A stretch of 64,000 bases of DNA from Thermithiobacillus plumbiphilus (GTDB lineage Bacteria; Pseudomonadota; Gammaproteobacteria; Acidithiobacillales; Thermithiobacillaceae), in NCBI RefSeq assembly GCF_038070005.1, contig NZ_JBBPCO010000008.1:92729-156728 (forward strand), read 5' to 3'. This document shows, piece by piece, positions 17,011 through 25,849 of this stretch; position 1 is the stretch's first letter, and every line of letters starts with the position of its first letter. Both the position numbers and the translations under genes were made by a program. Under the pieces are notes generated by a model. The model worked only from the letters and a program-made list of their open reading frames with translations. It ran no database searches and was not told the origin of the DNA.

Positions 17011-17283
17011 ATGGCGAGAATGGTCAATTGTGTGAAGCTTGGGCAGGAAGCCGAAGGTCTGGCGGTACCTCCTTATCCAGGCGAACTGGGTAAGCGCATC
17101 TGGCAGAACGTCTCGAAGGAAGCCTGGGCCGGCTGGTTGAAGCACCAGACCATGCTGATCAATGAATACCGTCTGTCGCCCATGGATCCCAAGGCCCGTC
17201 AGTTCCTGGAAAAGCAGATGGAGGACTATTTCTTCGGCGAGGGCGGCGTGCAGCCGGAGGGCTACGTGCCGCCGGAGCACTGA
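17011..17283 (+). CDS. yggX: Fe(2+)-trafficking / oxidative damage protection protein YggX
   Basis: YggX is a small protein that helps protect iron-sulfur clusters and takes part in iron trafficking. It has 90 residues, the family length, with the conserved start [10 protein letters not shown] (Cys7), the core [17 protein letters not shown] and the C-terminal block YFFGEG. AAAGGAG precedes the ATG. Its place right after mutY is conserved in many proteobacteria, fitting a joint role in oxidative stress. Confidence 0.96.
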   Translation: MARMVNCVKLGQEAEGLAVPPYPGELGKRIWQNVSKEAWAGWLKHQTMLINEYRLSPMDPKARQFLEKQMEDYFFGEGGVQPEGYVPPEH

Positions 17284-17286
17284 GCC

Positions 17287-17466
17287 GTGAGCGAGGTCCT
17301 GCGCTTTCCCAAACCCAAGGCGCGTCATGCGGGCAATACCCTGTGCCGGCGCGGTTTTCACCAGTGGGAAGTGGATCAGCAGCAGGTCTTTGACGTGAAG
17401 GCGGGGCGCCTGGTCTCCCGCCTGCGTTGTGGGCGCTGCGGCGCCACTCAGGTCAAGGCGCTTTAG
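17287..17466 (+). CDS. Small zinc-ribbon-like protein (59 aa)
   Basis: This is a 59-residue protein starting with GTG 3 bases after yggX. It is basic and has four cysteine/histidine positions that could bind zinc: Cys20 with His25 (LCRRGFHQWEV) and a CxxC knuckle (RCGRCGATQ, Cys48 and Cys51). The region from 25 to 45 looks like a beta-hairpin (WEVDQQQVFDVKAGRLVSRLR). No known function. The tight spacing suggests co-translation with yggX. The GC pattern and codon choice match the neighbours, so I think it is real, although it is short. Confidence 0.6.
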   Translation: MSEVLRFPKPKARHAGNTLCRRGFHQWEVDQQQVFDVKAGRLVSRLRCGRCGATQVKAL

Positions 17467-17513
17467 TTCATAGCGGTCCAGCCAAGCTGCATCTGGTCTG
17501 CGAAGGAGGGGAG

Positions 17514-19118
17514 ATGCCCGATGATTTCGAAGCCATCGTGCAGTATCACGAGCGGACCAAGCATCATCTGAACCGCTATGCCGCAGGCCCCGGACAACTG
17601 GACTGGGCGACCCAGCCCGACCCCTTTCGCCGCTACACCGGTAGCGAGCATCTGCCGCTGTCCCTGGCCGCCGACCGGATCACCCTGCCTTTTTCCGCGT
17701 TGCATCAAGCGGGTCATGTGAGTTCCAGCCTCCTGGATCGCGAGCATGTCGGCATTCTTTTTGAGCTGTCGATGGCCCTGTCGGCCTGGAAGGCGGTGGG
17801 ACAGACGCGCTGGGCACTGCGCTGCAATCCTTCCAGTGGCAATCTCCACCCCACCGAGGCCTACCTGGTCTGCCCCGATCTGCCGGATCTGCCCGGTGGC
17901 ATCTACCATTATCTGAGCCTCGAGCACCTGCTTGAAACCCGCGCCCGGCCAGGTGCTGGCTGGGATGCGGCCTGGCCGGGCAAGGGCGTGATCGTGGGCC
18001 TGAGCAGCATTCACTGGCGCGAGGCCTGGAAATACGGCGAACGCGCCTACCGTTACTGCCAGCACGATGCGGGGCACGCCCTGGCGGCCTTGCGCTATGC
18101 CGCCGCAACCCTGGGCTGGCAGGCCCGGCTGCTGGATGGATGGGGCGATGCGGACATTGCCGCGCTGCTGGGGCTGGACCGGGCAGGGGACTTTGCGGAT
18201 GCGGAGCGCGAAACGCCGGACCTGCTGCTCTGGATCGGGCCCGAACTGATGGCGCCCGATCCCGATGATTTGCTGGCGGTCCTTGCTGATGCCCGCTGGC
18301 AGGGCCAGGCCAATCGCCTGAGTCCGCAGCACCGGCTCTGGCCGGCCATCGACGCGGCCAGCGAAGCAACTGTCAAACCACGCATTTCAAGCGAAGTCCA
18401 AAAAGCGGCCCAGAGTGAGCTGCCGCCACCTGCGCCCATCGAATCGGCTGTTCCGGCCACCCGCATCATTCGCCAGCGCCGCAGCGCGGTGGATTTCGAC
18501 GGTGTGGGCGGCATGTCGCGCAACAGCTTTTTCCAGCTCCTCGATCTCCTGCTGCCGCGCCCGCAGCTGCCGCCCCTGGATGCGCTGCCCTGGGCGCCGC
18601 GCGTGCATCTCTGCTTTTTCGTGCATCGGGTGCAGGGGCTCACCCCCGGGCTCTACCTGCTGGCCCGCCTCCCCGAGGCGCTTCCCAGTCTCCAGGCCGC
18701 CATGCGCCCGGACTGGCTCTGGGAAACGGTGCCGGGCTGCCCGGCCCATATCTCCTTTCGCATGCTCCTGCCTACCGACATGCAGTCGGCGGCGCGCCTG
18801 CTGAGCTGCCATCAGGATATCGCCGCGGATTCCGCCTTTTCGCTGGCCATGCTCGCGGAATTCGAGACTCCGCTGGCCGAAGGACCCTGGCGTTATCGCG
18901 AGCTCTTCTGGGAATGTGGCGCCCTGGGCCAGATCCTTTATCTTGAAGCGGAGGCCCGAGGGCTGCGCGGCACTGGCATCGGCTGCTACTTCGATGACGC
19001 CGTGCATGACCTGCTTGGTCTCAAGAATCGCCAGTTCCAGGATCTCTATCACTTCACCGTCGGGGAGCCGGTGGAGGACCCGCGCCTGAGCACGCTGCCT
19101 GCCTATCCCGCCGCCTGA
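17514..19118 (+). CDS. SagB/ThcOx-type nitroreductase-fold protein with two nitroreductase domains
   Basis: This protein has 534 residues from ATG 17514, which is preceded by GGAGGGGAG. The N-terminal half resembles SagB-type FMN dehydrogenases (YHERTKHHLNRYA near residue 11, RCNPSSGNLHPTEAYLV at about 102-118). The second half begins with the nitroreductase entry motif IIRQRRSAVDFDG (about 319-331) and ends with a helix rich in small residues (ARGLRGTGIGCYFDD). These are two tandem nitroreductase folds in one chain. SagB-like enzymes oxidise azolines in peptide natural products, but no precursor, cyclodehydratase or exporter gene is nearby, so the substrate is unknown. Stand-alone versions occur in many proteobacteria. 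Confidence 0.75.
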   Translation: MPDDFEAIVQYHERTKHHLNRYAAGPGQLDWATQPDPFRRYTGSEHLPLSLAADRITLPFSALHQAGHVSSSLLDREHVGILFELSMALSAWKAVGQTRWALRCNPSSGNLHPTEAYLVCPDLPDLPGGIYHYLSLEHLLETRARPGAGWDAAWPGKGVIVGLSSIHWREAWKYGERAYRYCQHDAGHALAALRYAAATLGWQARLLDGWGDADIAALLGLDRAGDFADAERETPDLLLWIGPELMAPDPDDLLAVLADARWQGQANRLSPQHRLWPAIDAASEATVKPRISSEVQKAAQSELPPPAPIESAVPATRIIRQRRSAVDFDGVGGMSRNSFFQLLDLLLPRPQLPPLDALPWAPRVHLCFFVHRVQGLTPGLYLLARLPEALPSLQAAMRPDWLWETVPGCPAHISFRMLLPTDMQSAARLLSCHQDIAADSAFSLAMLAEFETPLAEGPWRYRELFWECGALGQILYLEAEARGLRGTGIGCYFDDAVHDLLGLKNRQFQDLYHFTVGEPVEDPRLSTLPAYPAA

Positions 19119-19296
19119 ATCGGAACCCACCACGCAAACCTTTGTAGGATGCTGCCTGCCGCCCTGGGCGTGTTAATTTTGCCGGGTGCTTCATTCCTGC
19201 CGATCATCGTCCTGACAAGACCCGAACCAATCAGGATGTGATCGGGTTCGCCGCTTTTCCTTGAAATGTCGTGTCCACTGACAACGGGGATACTCC

Positions 19297-21252
19297 ATGG
19301 CATCCAGCCGGGCAAAGAAAGCGGGAATCGTTCTTGGTGTCCTGGTGCTGCTGATCGCCATCGGCGTCGCGCTATTCGACTGGAACATGCTGCGCGGTGT
19401 CGTTGCCAAGCAGGTCAGTCAGCGCACAGAGCGATCCTTTGCCATCAATGGCGATCTGGATGTGGACCTGTCCATGACGCCGCGTATCCGCATGGAAAGG
19501 ATCGTGCTCGGTAATGCCTCCTGGGGCAGCCGCCCGGACATGCTCAGCATGGATGCCCTGGAATTTCGCATCCGGCTCTGGCCCCTGCTCAAGGGGGAGG
19601 TAATCATTCCCGAACTGAGCATGACCCGGCCTGACATCCTCCTTGAAACCGGACCCCAAGGGCAGAAAAACTGGGTCATGGGCAAGCAGGAGCCGAACAA
19701 GCAGTCGTCTCCGCCGACCATCGGCGCGCTGAACATAGACCAGGGCGTGCTCGCCTTCCGTGATCCCGCCAAGGAAATCGACATTCGCCTGCTGGCCGAT
19801 ACCCGTCCGCCCCTGGCCGGGCGGCGCGAGGCCTCCATCGCCGTGCTTGGTGAGGGACATTACAAAGGCGAAGCTTTCAAGCTCGAAGGGCAGGGTGGCT
19901 CACTGCTGTCCCTGCGCAATGTCAAAGATCCCTACCCTCTGAAAGTCAGCGCCAGCATTGGCAAGACCCGGGCCGAGGCCACCGGCACCATCACCGATCC
20001 TGTCAAACTGGTCGGCATCAATGTCGACATGAAGCTGCAGGGCGATGATCTCGCCAAGCTCTATCCCATCGTCGGCACGCCCCTGCCCAAGACCCCACCC
20101 TATCGGCTGGCCGGCCACCTGCGCCGCCAGGGGCCGGTCTGGTCCTTTGCGGATTTCAAGGGTTCCGTGGGAGATAGCGATCTTGCGGGTCAGTTCGCCG
20201 TGGATCTCGGCAACGAGCGTCCACTCATGCGCGGCGATCTCGTTTCAAAAAACCTCGATCTCGATGATCTGGCTGGCCTGATCGGCGGCACGCCCAAGAC
20301 CGGCAAGGGTGAAACGGCCTCTCCCGAGCAGCAGGCCGAAGCCGCCAGGGCAGAGAAAAGCCCGCGGGTGTTGCCGGACAGGCCTTACAAGCTGGACCGC
20401 CTGCGCGCTGCCGATGCCGATGTGAAATTTCGCGCTGCCAACATCAAGACCAGGAAAATGCCCTTCGATGACATCAGCACCCACCTGGTCCTCGAGAACG
20501 GTGTCCTGACCCTGAAGCCGCTGAATTTCGGCGTGGCGGGCGGCAATGTGGTCTCCAACGTCGTGCTCGATGCCAGCAAGAATCCCATCAAGACCCGGCT
20601 GAATGCCACCGTGCGCAGCCTCTATCTCAAGCGCCTGATGCCCACCCTGAATCTTGCCAAGACCAGTACCGGGCGGATCGGCGGCAAGGCGGAGCTGGAC
20701 ATGCGCGGCAATTCCATAGCGGACATGGCCGCCAGCGCGGATGGAAAGCTCGGGTTGGTCATGGGTGGTGGCGGCACCAGCAATCTCTTGCTGTCCCTGG
20801 CGCAGATCCATGCCGACAAGGCGATCTACTATTTTCTGGGTGGTGACAAGCGTGCCACCATTCGCTGCGCCGTGGCGGATTTCGATGTCAGGGATGGCGT
20901 CATGAAAACCGATACCCTGCTCATTGATACCACCTCCACCAATATCCATGGCCGTGGCACGATTGATCTTGGCAAGGAACGCATGCATCTCACCTTCCTG
21001 CCAGAACCCAAACGCTACAGTCTGCTCTCGGGCCGCACACCGCTGTATCTGAGTGGCAGCTTCAAGAAGCCTGATTTCGGCATCGACAAGACAGATGTCG
21101 CCGTCAAGACCGGTGCTGCCGTGGCGCTTGGTACCCTGCTGAGTCCGATTGCCGCGCTGTTGCCCCTGGTCGATACCCCGCAGGCCAAGGATCATGACTG
21201 CGCGGTGCTCATGGAAAAGGCCGGACAGAAACCCGCCAAGGCCGCGCAGTAA
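19297..21252 (+). CDS. AsmA family protein
   Basis: This 651-residue protein has an N-terminal transmembrane helix (about 9-27) and a long periplasmic beta-rich region. The AsmA N-terminal block (FAINGDLDVDLSMTPRIRME, about 48-67) and the AsmA-like C-terminal block (GNVVSNVVLDASKNP and the glycine-rich GLVMGGGGTSN) are both present. AsmA family proteins are proposed bridges or carriers for phospholipid between inner and outer membrane. Unlike the AsmA-like gene at 14459, this one looks complete. It is preceded by a 178-base intergenic stretch and is probably its own transcription unit. Confidence 0.85.
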   Translation: MASSRAKKAGIVLGVLVLLIAIGVALFDWNMLRGVVAKQVSQRTERSFAINGDLDVDLSMTPRIRMERIVLGNASWGSRPDMLSMDALEFRIRLWPLLKGEVIIPELSMTRPDILLETGPQGQKNWVMGKQEPNKQSSPPTIGALNIDQGVLAFRDPAKEIDIRLLADTRPPLAGRREASIAVLGEGHYKGEAFKLEGQGGSLLSLRNVKDPYPLKVSASIGKTRAEATGTITDPVKLVGINVDMKLQGDDLAKLYPIVGTPLPKTPPYRLAGHLRRQGPVWSFADFKGSVGDSDLAGQFAVDLGNERPLMRGDLVSKNLDLDDLAGLIGGTPKTGKGETASPEQQAEAARAEKSPRVLPDRPYKLDRLRAADADVKFRAANIKTRKMPFDDISTHLVLENGVLTLKPLNFGVAGGNVVSNVVLDASKNPIKTRLNATVRSLYLKRLMPTLNLAKTSTGRIGGKAELDMRGNSIADMAASADGKLGLVMGGGGTSNLLLSLAQIHADKAIYYFLGGDKRATIRCAVADFDVRDGVMKTDTLLIDTTSTNIHGRGTIDLGKERMHLTFLPEPKRYSLLSGRTPLYLSGSFKKPDFGIDKTDVAVKTGAAVALGTLLSPIAALLPLVDTPQAKDHDCAVLMEKAGQKPAKAAQ

Positions 21253-21280
21253 GAGAGGATTGCCCGGCTGCTTTCCCGCC

Positions 21281-21309
21281 TTGACGCATGCCGCCGCTCC
21301 GCATAGGAT
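21281..21309 (+). promoter_or_regulatory. Candidate promoter immediately upstream of thiS
   Basis: TTGACG (21281-21286) and TAGGAT (21304-21309) are 17 bases apart. If real, transcription would begin at or near the thiS ATG (21316), giving an almost leaderless message. The same TAGGAT contains AGGA, which could instead be the ribosome binding site 7 bases before the ATG, so the reading is ambiguous. No TPP riboswitch motif is visible here. Confidence 0.35.
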
Positions 21310-21315
21310 CAGCGC

Positions 21316-21516
21316 ATGCGAATCTTTTTGAATGGGTCCGAATACCCGCTGGACCATCCCATCACCGTCACCGAACTGCTGCAAAGGCTGGATCTCGCCG
21401 GCAGGCGCGTTGCCGTGGAACTGAACCTGGGCATCCTGCCGCGCGGTCGCCATGCCGACACCCGGCTGGCCGACGGTGACCGGATTGAGATCGTGCAGGC
21501 CATCGGTGGCGGCTAG
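21316..21516 (+). CDS. thiS: Sulfur carrier protein ThiS
   Basis: ThiS is a ubiquitin-fold sulfur carrier. Its C-terminal glycine is adenylated and converted to thiocarboxylate, and donates sulfur to the thiazole ring. It has 66 residues, starting with the typical MRIFLNGSEYPL and ending in the essential GG (QAIGGG). A core NLGILPRG loop is present. thiG follows after 60 bases. The activating E1 is not adjacent, but a ThiF/MoeB-type enzyme is encoded at 25055-25849. Confidence 0.95.
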   Translation: MRIFLNGSEYPLDHPITVTELLQRLDLAGRRVAVELNLGILPRGRHADTRLADGDRIEIVQAIGGG

Positions 21517-21576
21517 GCCTGGCCTTCCATCCATCGGGCGGCCCGCTTCCCCAGCAACACGCAATAAGGAGTTGTC

Positions 21577-22362
21577 ATGTCCCATCACCCTGATCCCCTG
21601 CTGATAGCCGGGCGGGAGTACCGCTCCCGCCTTTTGGTGGGCACTGGCAAATACAAGGATCTGGAAGAAACCCGGGCGGCCGTCGAGGCCTCGGGCGCCG
21701 AGATCGTCACCGTCGCCCTGCGCCGCACCAATCTTGGCCAGAACCCCGATGAGCCCAACCTGCTGGATGTCATCTCGCCGGACAAATACACCATCCTGCC
21801 CAATACCGCCGGCTGCTACACCGCCGAGGATGCCGTGCGCACCTGCCGGCTGGCACGCGAGCTGGGCGACTGGGATCTCGTGAAGCTCGAAGTGATCGGC
21901 GACCCGAAAACCCTGTTTCCGGACATGGTGGAGACCTTCAAGGCCGCCGAAGTGCTCATCCGCGAGGGCTTCAAGGTGATGGTCTATGCCACCGACGACC
22001 CGGTCGCCTGCAAGCGCTTCGAGGACATGGGCTGCGTCGCGGTCATGCCCCTGGCGGCCCCGATCGGCTCGGGCCTGGGCATCCGCAATCCCTATAATCT
22101 GAAACTGATTCTGGAGCAGGCGCAGGTGCCCATCCTGGTGGATGCCGGCGTCGGCACGGCATCCGACGTCGCCATTGCCCTGGAACTCGGCTGTGACGGT
22201 GTGCTGCTCAACACTGCCATCGCCGCGGCCAAGGATCCGGTGCTGATGGCAAGCGCCATGCGCCTGGGTGTCGAAGCCGGGCGCGCGGCCTTCCTGGCCG
22301 GGCGCATGCCGAAAAAGCTGCATGCCTCCGCCAGCAGTCCTCTGGACGGCACTTTCTTCTAA
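21577..22362 (+). CDS. thiG: Thiazole synthase ThiG
   Basis: ThiG condenses deoxyxylulose-5-phosphate, dehydroglycine and ThiS thiocarboxylate into the thiamin thiazole. It has 261 residues as a TIM barrel. The Schiff-base lysine is Lys103 in [13 protein letters not shown]. The phosphate-binding blocks [17 protein letters not shown] and [14 protein letters not shown] are present. AAGGAG precedes the ATG. The thiS-thiG pair is the minimal core, and thiO/thiE are not visible in the window. Confidence 0.97.
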   Translation: MSHHPDPLLIAGREYRSRLLVGTGKYKDLEETRAAVEASGAEIVTVALRRTNLGQNPDEPNLLDVISPDKYTILPNTAGCYTAEDAVRTCRLARELGDWDLVKLEVIGDPKTLFPDMVETFKAAEVLIREGFKVMVYATDDPVACKRFEDMGCVAVMPLAAPIGSGLGIRNPYNLKLILEQAQVPILVDAGVGTASDVAIALELGCDGVLLNTAIAAAKDPVLMASAMRLGVEAGRAAFLAGRMPKKLHASASSPLDGTFF

Positions 22363-22496
22363 GACAGCCTCCTGTCGGGCGTGGTCATGGGCCGCGCCTG
22401 AGCATTTCCCTTTTCCCGACTTTGGCGGCCTTTACTTGCCTGATGGCCCGGTTTAAGCTGCGCGCTGCCTCCGCCCCTGATTCTTCAGGAACGCCC

Positions 22497-23459
22497 ATGA
22501 TCAACGCCTTTGAACTCGCCAGTGGCCGCCTGAATCAGGTACATATCGAAAGCCAGGCCGACCTGGCCGCAGTCCGCCCCATCTGGATCGATTTCGTCGA
22601 TCCGACTCCCGAAGAGCGCGGCTGGGCCGAAGAGCTCTTTGGCCTGGCGCTGCCCGATCCAGAAGACCTGGGAGACATCGAAGCCAGTGCGCGTTTCTTT
22701 ACCGGCGATCTGGGCGAACTGCACCTGCGTTCCGATTTCATTCTCGATGACGAGCATGATACCCGCAGCATCCAGACTGCCTTCGTGCTGCACAACAGCG
22801 TGCTCTTCAGCGTGCATGAGGAAGACCTGCCGGTATTTCGCCTGCTGCGCATGCGCGCGCGCACCCAGCCCGGTTACGTCGAGAATGCCAAGGACGTGCT
22901 GCTGGACCTTTATGCCACCGATGCCGAGTACTCGGCCGATGCCCTTGAAGGCGTCTACGCGCAGCTGGAGCAGGTCAGCCAGAAGGTACTCAACACCCAT
23001 GTGACCGACGAAGTGGCGGCCGAGGTGCTGGCCAGCATCGCTCGCGAGGAAGATCTCAATGGCCGCATCCGGCGCAACGCCCTGGATACTCGCCGCGCGG
23101 TGTCCTTTCTGATGCGCGAGCGGCTGCTCAACACCGAGCAGTTCGAGGAAGCGCGCCAGATCCTGCGTGATATCGAGTCGCTGGACGGCCACACCTCCTT
23201 TCTCTTTGACAAGATCAACTTCCTCATGGATGCCACGGTCGGCTTCATCAACATCAACCAGAACAAGATCATCAAGATCTTCTCGGTGGCCTCCGTGGCG
23301 CTGCTGCCGCCCACCCTGATCGCCTCCATCTACGGCATGAATTTCGAGCACATGCCAGAACTCGGCTGGTCCTTCGGCTATCCCTTCTCCCTGCTACTCA
23401 TGGTGCTGTCCGTGACCGCGCCCTTCCTGTACTTCCGGCACAAGGGCTGGTTGCGTTGA
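22497..23459 (+). CDS. corA: Magnesium/cobalt transporter CorA
   Basis: CorA is a pentameric channel for Mg2+ and other divalent ions. From ATG 22497 it has 320 residues. A large cytoplasmic domain with long helices precedes two transmembrane helices near the C-terminus, with the signature GMN in SIYGMNFEHMPEL at the end of the first. The C-terminus is basic (RHKGWLR). The frame could extend to 22422, but the first 25 residues of that version do not resemble CorA, so 22497 is preferred. Confidence 0.95.
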   Translation: MINAFELASGRLNQVHIESQADLAAVRPIWIDFVDPTPEERGWAEELFGLALPDPEDLGDIEASARFFTGDLGELHLRSDFILDDEHDTRSIQTAFVLHNSVLFSVHEEDLPVFRLLRMRARTQPGYVENAKDVLLDLYATDAEYSADALEGVYAQLEQVSQKVLNTHVTDEVAAEVLASIAREEDLNGRIRRNALDTRRAVSFLMRERLLNTEQFEEARQILRDIESLDGHTSFLFDKINFLMDATVGFININQNKIIKIFSVASVALLPPTLIASIYGMNFEHMPELGWSFGYPFSLLLMVLSVTAPFLYFRHKGWLR

Positions 23460-23500
23460 ACCACTGGTTTCCCTGAAAGCATCAGCCTTCATGGTACTTT

Positions 23501-23516
23501 GGGCGGTTTTCCGCCT
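23501..23516 (+). terminator. Short GC hairpin after corA
   Basis: GGCGG-TTTT-CCGCC forms a 5-bp stem 42 bases after the corA stop. It lacks a downstream T-run, so it is at best a weak terminator or a pause site. Confidence 0.25.
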
Positions 23517-23654
23517 CGCACCCATCCACTAATCTCATCACGTTGATAATATGATTGTGGCCTGCATGGAATGCTGGCCGGTCCAGGCCTTCCGCATTGC
23601 ATTGCTCCGACCCGACACTGCGGTCCGAAGCATGGGGATTTGATCTTAGAGATA

Positions 23655-23688
23655 GCGGGCTGAACCTGCACGGTTCAGATGAACCCGC
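23655..23688 (+). promoter_or_regulatory. Hairpin leader directly upstream of galU ribosome site
   Basis: An outer stem GCGGG (23655-23659) pairs with CCCGC (23684-23688). An inner perfect stem CTGAACC (23660-23666) pairs with GGTTCAG (23672-23678), with loop TGCAC. A 5-base bulge (ATGAA) separates the two on the 3' side. The structure ends only 3-4 bases before AGAGGAGA, so it could modulate access to the galU ribosome site. A second imperfect hairpin appears at about 23603-23632. The gap from corA to galU (246 bases) holds no other feature I can support. Confidence 0.4.
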
Positions 23689-23705
23689 ACCAGAGGAGAC
23701 TGTGG

Positions 23706-24644
23706 ATGCAAAGCGTCAGAAAGGCCGTTTTCCCCGTCGGGGGCATGGGTACGCGTTTTCTGCCTGCCACCAAGGCCAGCCCCAAGGAAATGATGCCGGT
23801 GGTGGACAAGCCGCTGATTCAATATGCGGTGGAAGAAGCCATCGCCGCCGGCTGCGACCAGATCATCTTCATTACCGGGCGCAGCAAGTCGGCCATTACC
23901 GACCACTTCGACGTGTCCTATGAGCTGGAGCGGGAACTGCAAGAGCGTGGCAAGAAAGCGCTGCTGGAGGTCGTGCGCAGCATCATGCCCGCGCATGTCT
24001 CGGCGGTATTCGTGCGCCAGCCTCGCCCGCGCGGTCTAGGGGATGCCATCCGCTATGCCAGGAGCATCGTCGGCGACGAGCCCTTCGCGGTACTAGTGGC
24101 CAGCAATCTCATGCTGTCCCGCCAACCGGTGCTGGCACAGATGATGGAGCGCTTCGAGCGCTATAACACACCCATCCTGGGGGTGCAGGAAATCTCTCCG
24201 GCCGTTACCACCCAGTACGGCGTGGTGGAAGGCCGCCTGTGCGACGAAAATCTGTATCAGCTTTCCGGCATCGTCGAAAAGCCCACGGCCGGTGCAGCGC
24301 CCTCCAATCTCGCGGTCATGGGCCGTTACATCCTGACGCCTGAGATCTTCAAGCATCTCGAAGAGCTGCCGCGTGGCGTGGAAGGGGAGATCCAGTTGAC
24401 CGACGCCATCGCCCGCCTGCTACAGGAACAGCAAGTGCTGGCCTACCGTTTTGAGGGCAAGCGTTTCGATTGCGACTACAAGCTGGGTTATCTGCGCGCC
24501 ACGGTGGAATTTGCCATGCGGCACCAGGACATGGGCGCGGGTTTCAATGCCTATCTGCGCCAGCTCTGTGCCGAGGGGCGCCTGCCCCGGCAGATGGATC
24601 GCGTCGCTCATTTCCCGGCAGACGAGGAGGAGGGCGAGGACTGA
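23706..24644 (+). CDS. galU: UTP-glucose-1-phosphate uridylyltransferase GalU
   Basis: GalU makes UDP-glucose for LPS, exopolysaccharide and osmoprotectant synthesis. From ATG 23706 it has 312 residues. The nucleotide-binding motif GGMGTRFLPATK is at 12-23, followed by EMMPVVDKPLIQYAVEEA, and KRFDCDYKLGYL near the C-terminus. An in-frame ATG at 23679 exists, but AGAGGAGA at 23691-23698 points to 23706. It ends 9 bases before the stop of the convergent JAMM gene. Confidence 0.95.
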   Translation: MQSVRKAVFPVGGMGTRFLPATKASPKEMMPVVDKPLIQYAVEEAIAAGCDQIIFITGRSKSAITDHFDVSYELERELQERGKKALLEVVRSIMPAHVSAVFVRQPRPRGLGDAIRYARSIVGDEPFAVLVASNLMLSRQPVLAQMMERFERYNTPILGVQEISPAVTTQYGVVEGRLCDENLYQLSGIVEKPTAGAAPSNLAVMGRYILTPEIFKHLEELPRGVEGEIQLTDAIARLLQEQQVLAYRFEGKRFDCDYKLGYLRATVEFAMRHQDMGAGFNAYLRQLCAEGRLPRQMDRVAHFPADEEEGED

Positions 24645-24653
24645 GCCTCGCCC

Positions 24654-25058
24654 TCAATAACTGGAGAGCCCCACTTCCAGCTCTTCCACCCCCTCACCGC
24701 GCAGGCGAAAGCCGCGCATCTCCAGCACGCCCTTCGTATTGAGCGAAATGATCAGGTAGTAGGCATCCGGGTAGGCGCTTTCGGCAAGATCCGTGGCGCT
24801 TGGATAGGCTGCGGCGCCCGGATGGGAATGATAGATGGCAAAGAGCGTCTCGCCGGCCTCGCGCATGGCCTTGAATGCCGCGATCTGGCCGGCCTCATCC
24901 ATGACAAAGCGTTGCGGGTCGTGCAGCCCGTTGGGAACCGGATACACGGTACTGGCCTCGCCTTCGCGCGCGCCGATGAGACCACAGATTTCCTCGCCGG
25001 CATTGCGCTGTGCCTGCATGAGCAGCTCATTGATGAGCGGACGCGGTAGTTTGATCAT
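24654..25058 (-). CDS. M67 (JAMM/Mov34) family metallopeptidase
   Basis: This is a 134-residue JAMM/MPN domain protein. The zinc-site signature is complete: Glu23 in EEICGLIG, then HSHPGAAAYPSATD (77-90), with His77, His79, Ser87 and Asp90. Bacterial M67 enzymes cut C-terminal extensions from, or bonds to, ubiquitin-like sulfur carriers such as CysO. The ATG at 25058 overlaps the stop of the E1-type gene (ATGA), so the peptidase and E1 are coupled. A longer upstream frame is an artefact overlapping that gene. The substrate could be a sulfur carrier encoded elsewhere; ThiS here already ends in GG and would not need trimming. Confidence 0.85.
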   Translation of the reverse strand: MIKLPRPLINELLMQAQRNAGEEICGLIGAREGEASTVYPVPNGLHDPQRFVMDEAGQIAAFKAMREAGETLFAIYHSHPGAAAYPSATDLAESAYPDAYYLIISLNTKGVLEMRGFRLRGEGVEELEVGLSSY

Positions 25059-25849
25059 GAGCTCTGTGCCCCCTGCTGCGCGTGCCTTTCGCCGCAGACC
25101 GCGCAATCCGGATCGCGAGGCAGGCGCAGGCGTCGCCAGTCCTGATGCAGACCATCCACCAGCAGCATCTGGCCGCTCAGGGCCGAGGGCAGTCCAGCCA
25201 GCAACTTGAGCGCTTCCAGGGCCTGTAGGCTGCCCAGGATGCCCACCATCGGTCCCAGCACACCGCTGCGCGAACAGGTGTCGCCGCTGTCCTCGCTGCT
25301 GGCCGGGGGATAAAGACAGGCATAGCAGGGACATTCCGGATCACGTGGATCGAAGGTATAGATCTGGCCCTCGAAGCGGATCGCCGCGGCGCTGATCAGG
25401 GGCTTGCCGGCAACCCGGCAGGCGGCATTGATGGCAAAGCGGGCAGTGAAATTGTCCGTGCAATCCAGCACCAGATCCACGCCTTTCACCCATTCGGCGA
25501 GCCGGCTGGCATCCGCATGGATTGGTAACACCTGCACATGCACACTGGAATTCAAGGCGTACAGACGCACTGCTGCGGATTCGGCCTTGTTCATGCCGAC
25601 ATGCGCCTCATCATGCACGATCTGACGTTGCAGGTTGCTCCAGTCCACGCTGTCGCCATCGGCCAGCCAGAGTTCACCCACCCCGGCGGCCGCCAGGTAT
25701 TGCGCTACCGGCGAGCCCAGGCCACCGAGACCCAGGATCAAGACCCGGCTGGCCAGCAAACGTTGCTGCCCGGCGACATCGATCCCCGGCAGCAGGATCT
25801 GGCGGCTGTAACGCAGCAGCGCCTGGTCTTCCAGCTCAGAAGGCGCCAT
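25055..25849 (-). CDS. ThiF/MoeB/HesA-type E1 adenylyltransferase
   Basis: These enzymes adenylate the C-terminal glycine of ubiquitin-like sulfur carriers (ThiS, MoaD). It has 264 residues. The ATP-binding loop is GLGGLGSP (40-47), followed by ADGDSVDWSNLQRQIVHDEAHVG split around 63-85, the structural zinc cysteines Cys175, Cys178, Cys249 and Cys252, and a candidate catalytic Cys192 in GDTCSRSGVLGP. There is no rhodanese domain. Since thiS and thiG lie 2.7 kb away without thiF, this could be the ThiS activator, but MoaD is equally possible. It is coupled to the JAMM gene. Confidence 0.9.
   Translation of the reverse strand: MAPSELEDQALLRYSRQILLPGIDVAGQQRLLASRVLILGLGGLGSPVAQYLAAAGVGELWLADGDSVDWSNLQRQIVHDEAHVGMNKAESAAVRLYALNSSVHVQVLPIHADASRLAEWVKGVDLVLDCTDNFTARFAINAACRVAGKPLISAAAIRFEGQIYTFDPRDPECPCYACLYPPASSEDSGDTCSRSGVLGPMVGILGSLQALEALKLLAGLPSALSGQMLLVDGLHQDWRRLRLPRDPDCAVCGERHAQQGAQSS

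Noticed and set aside
17287..17466. RiPP precursor peptide for the SagB-like enzyme
   Set aside because: The peptide has two Cys pairs typical of a zinc ribbon and no leader/core repeat or Ser/Thr/Cys-rich tail.
21253..21315. TPP riboswitch before thiS
   Set aside because: The gap is only 63 bases and lacks the conserved CUGAGA and ACCUGA elements of the thi box.
20245..22323. 692-residue open frame on the minus strand opposite the AsmA, thiS and thiG genes
   Set aside because: The codon-position GC bias makes long antisense frames in this genome. ThiS, ThiG and the AsmA family protein on the plus strand are clear homologues, and the antisense protein has no family motif.
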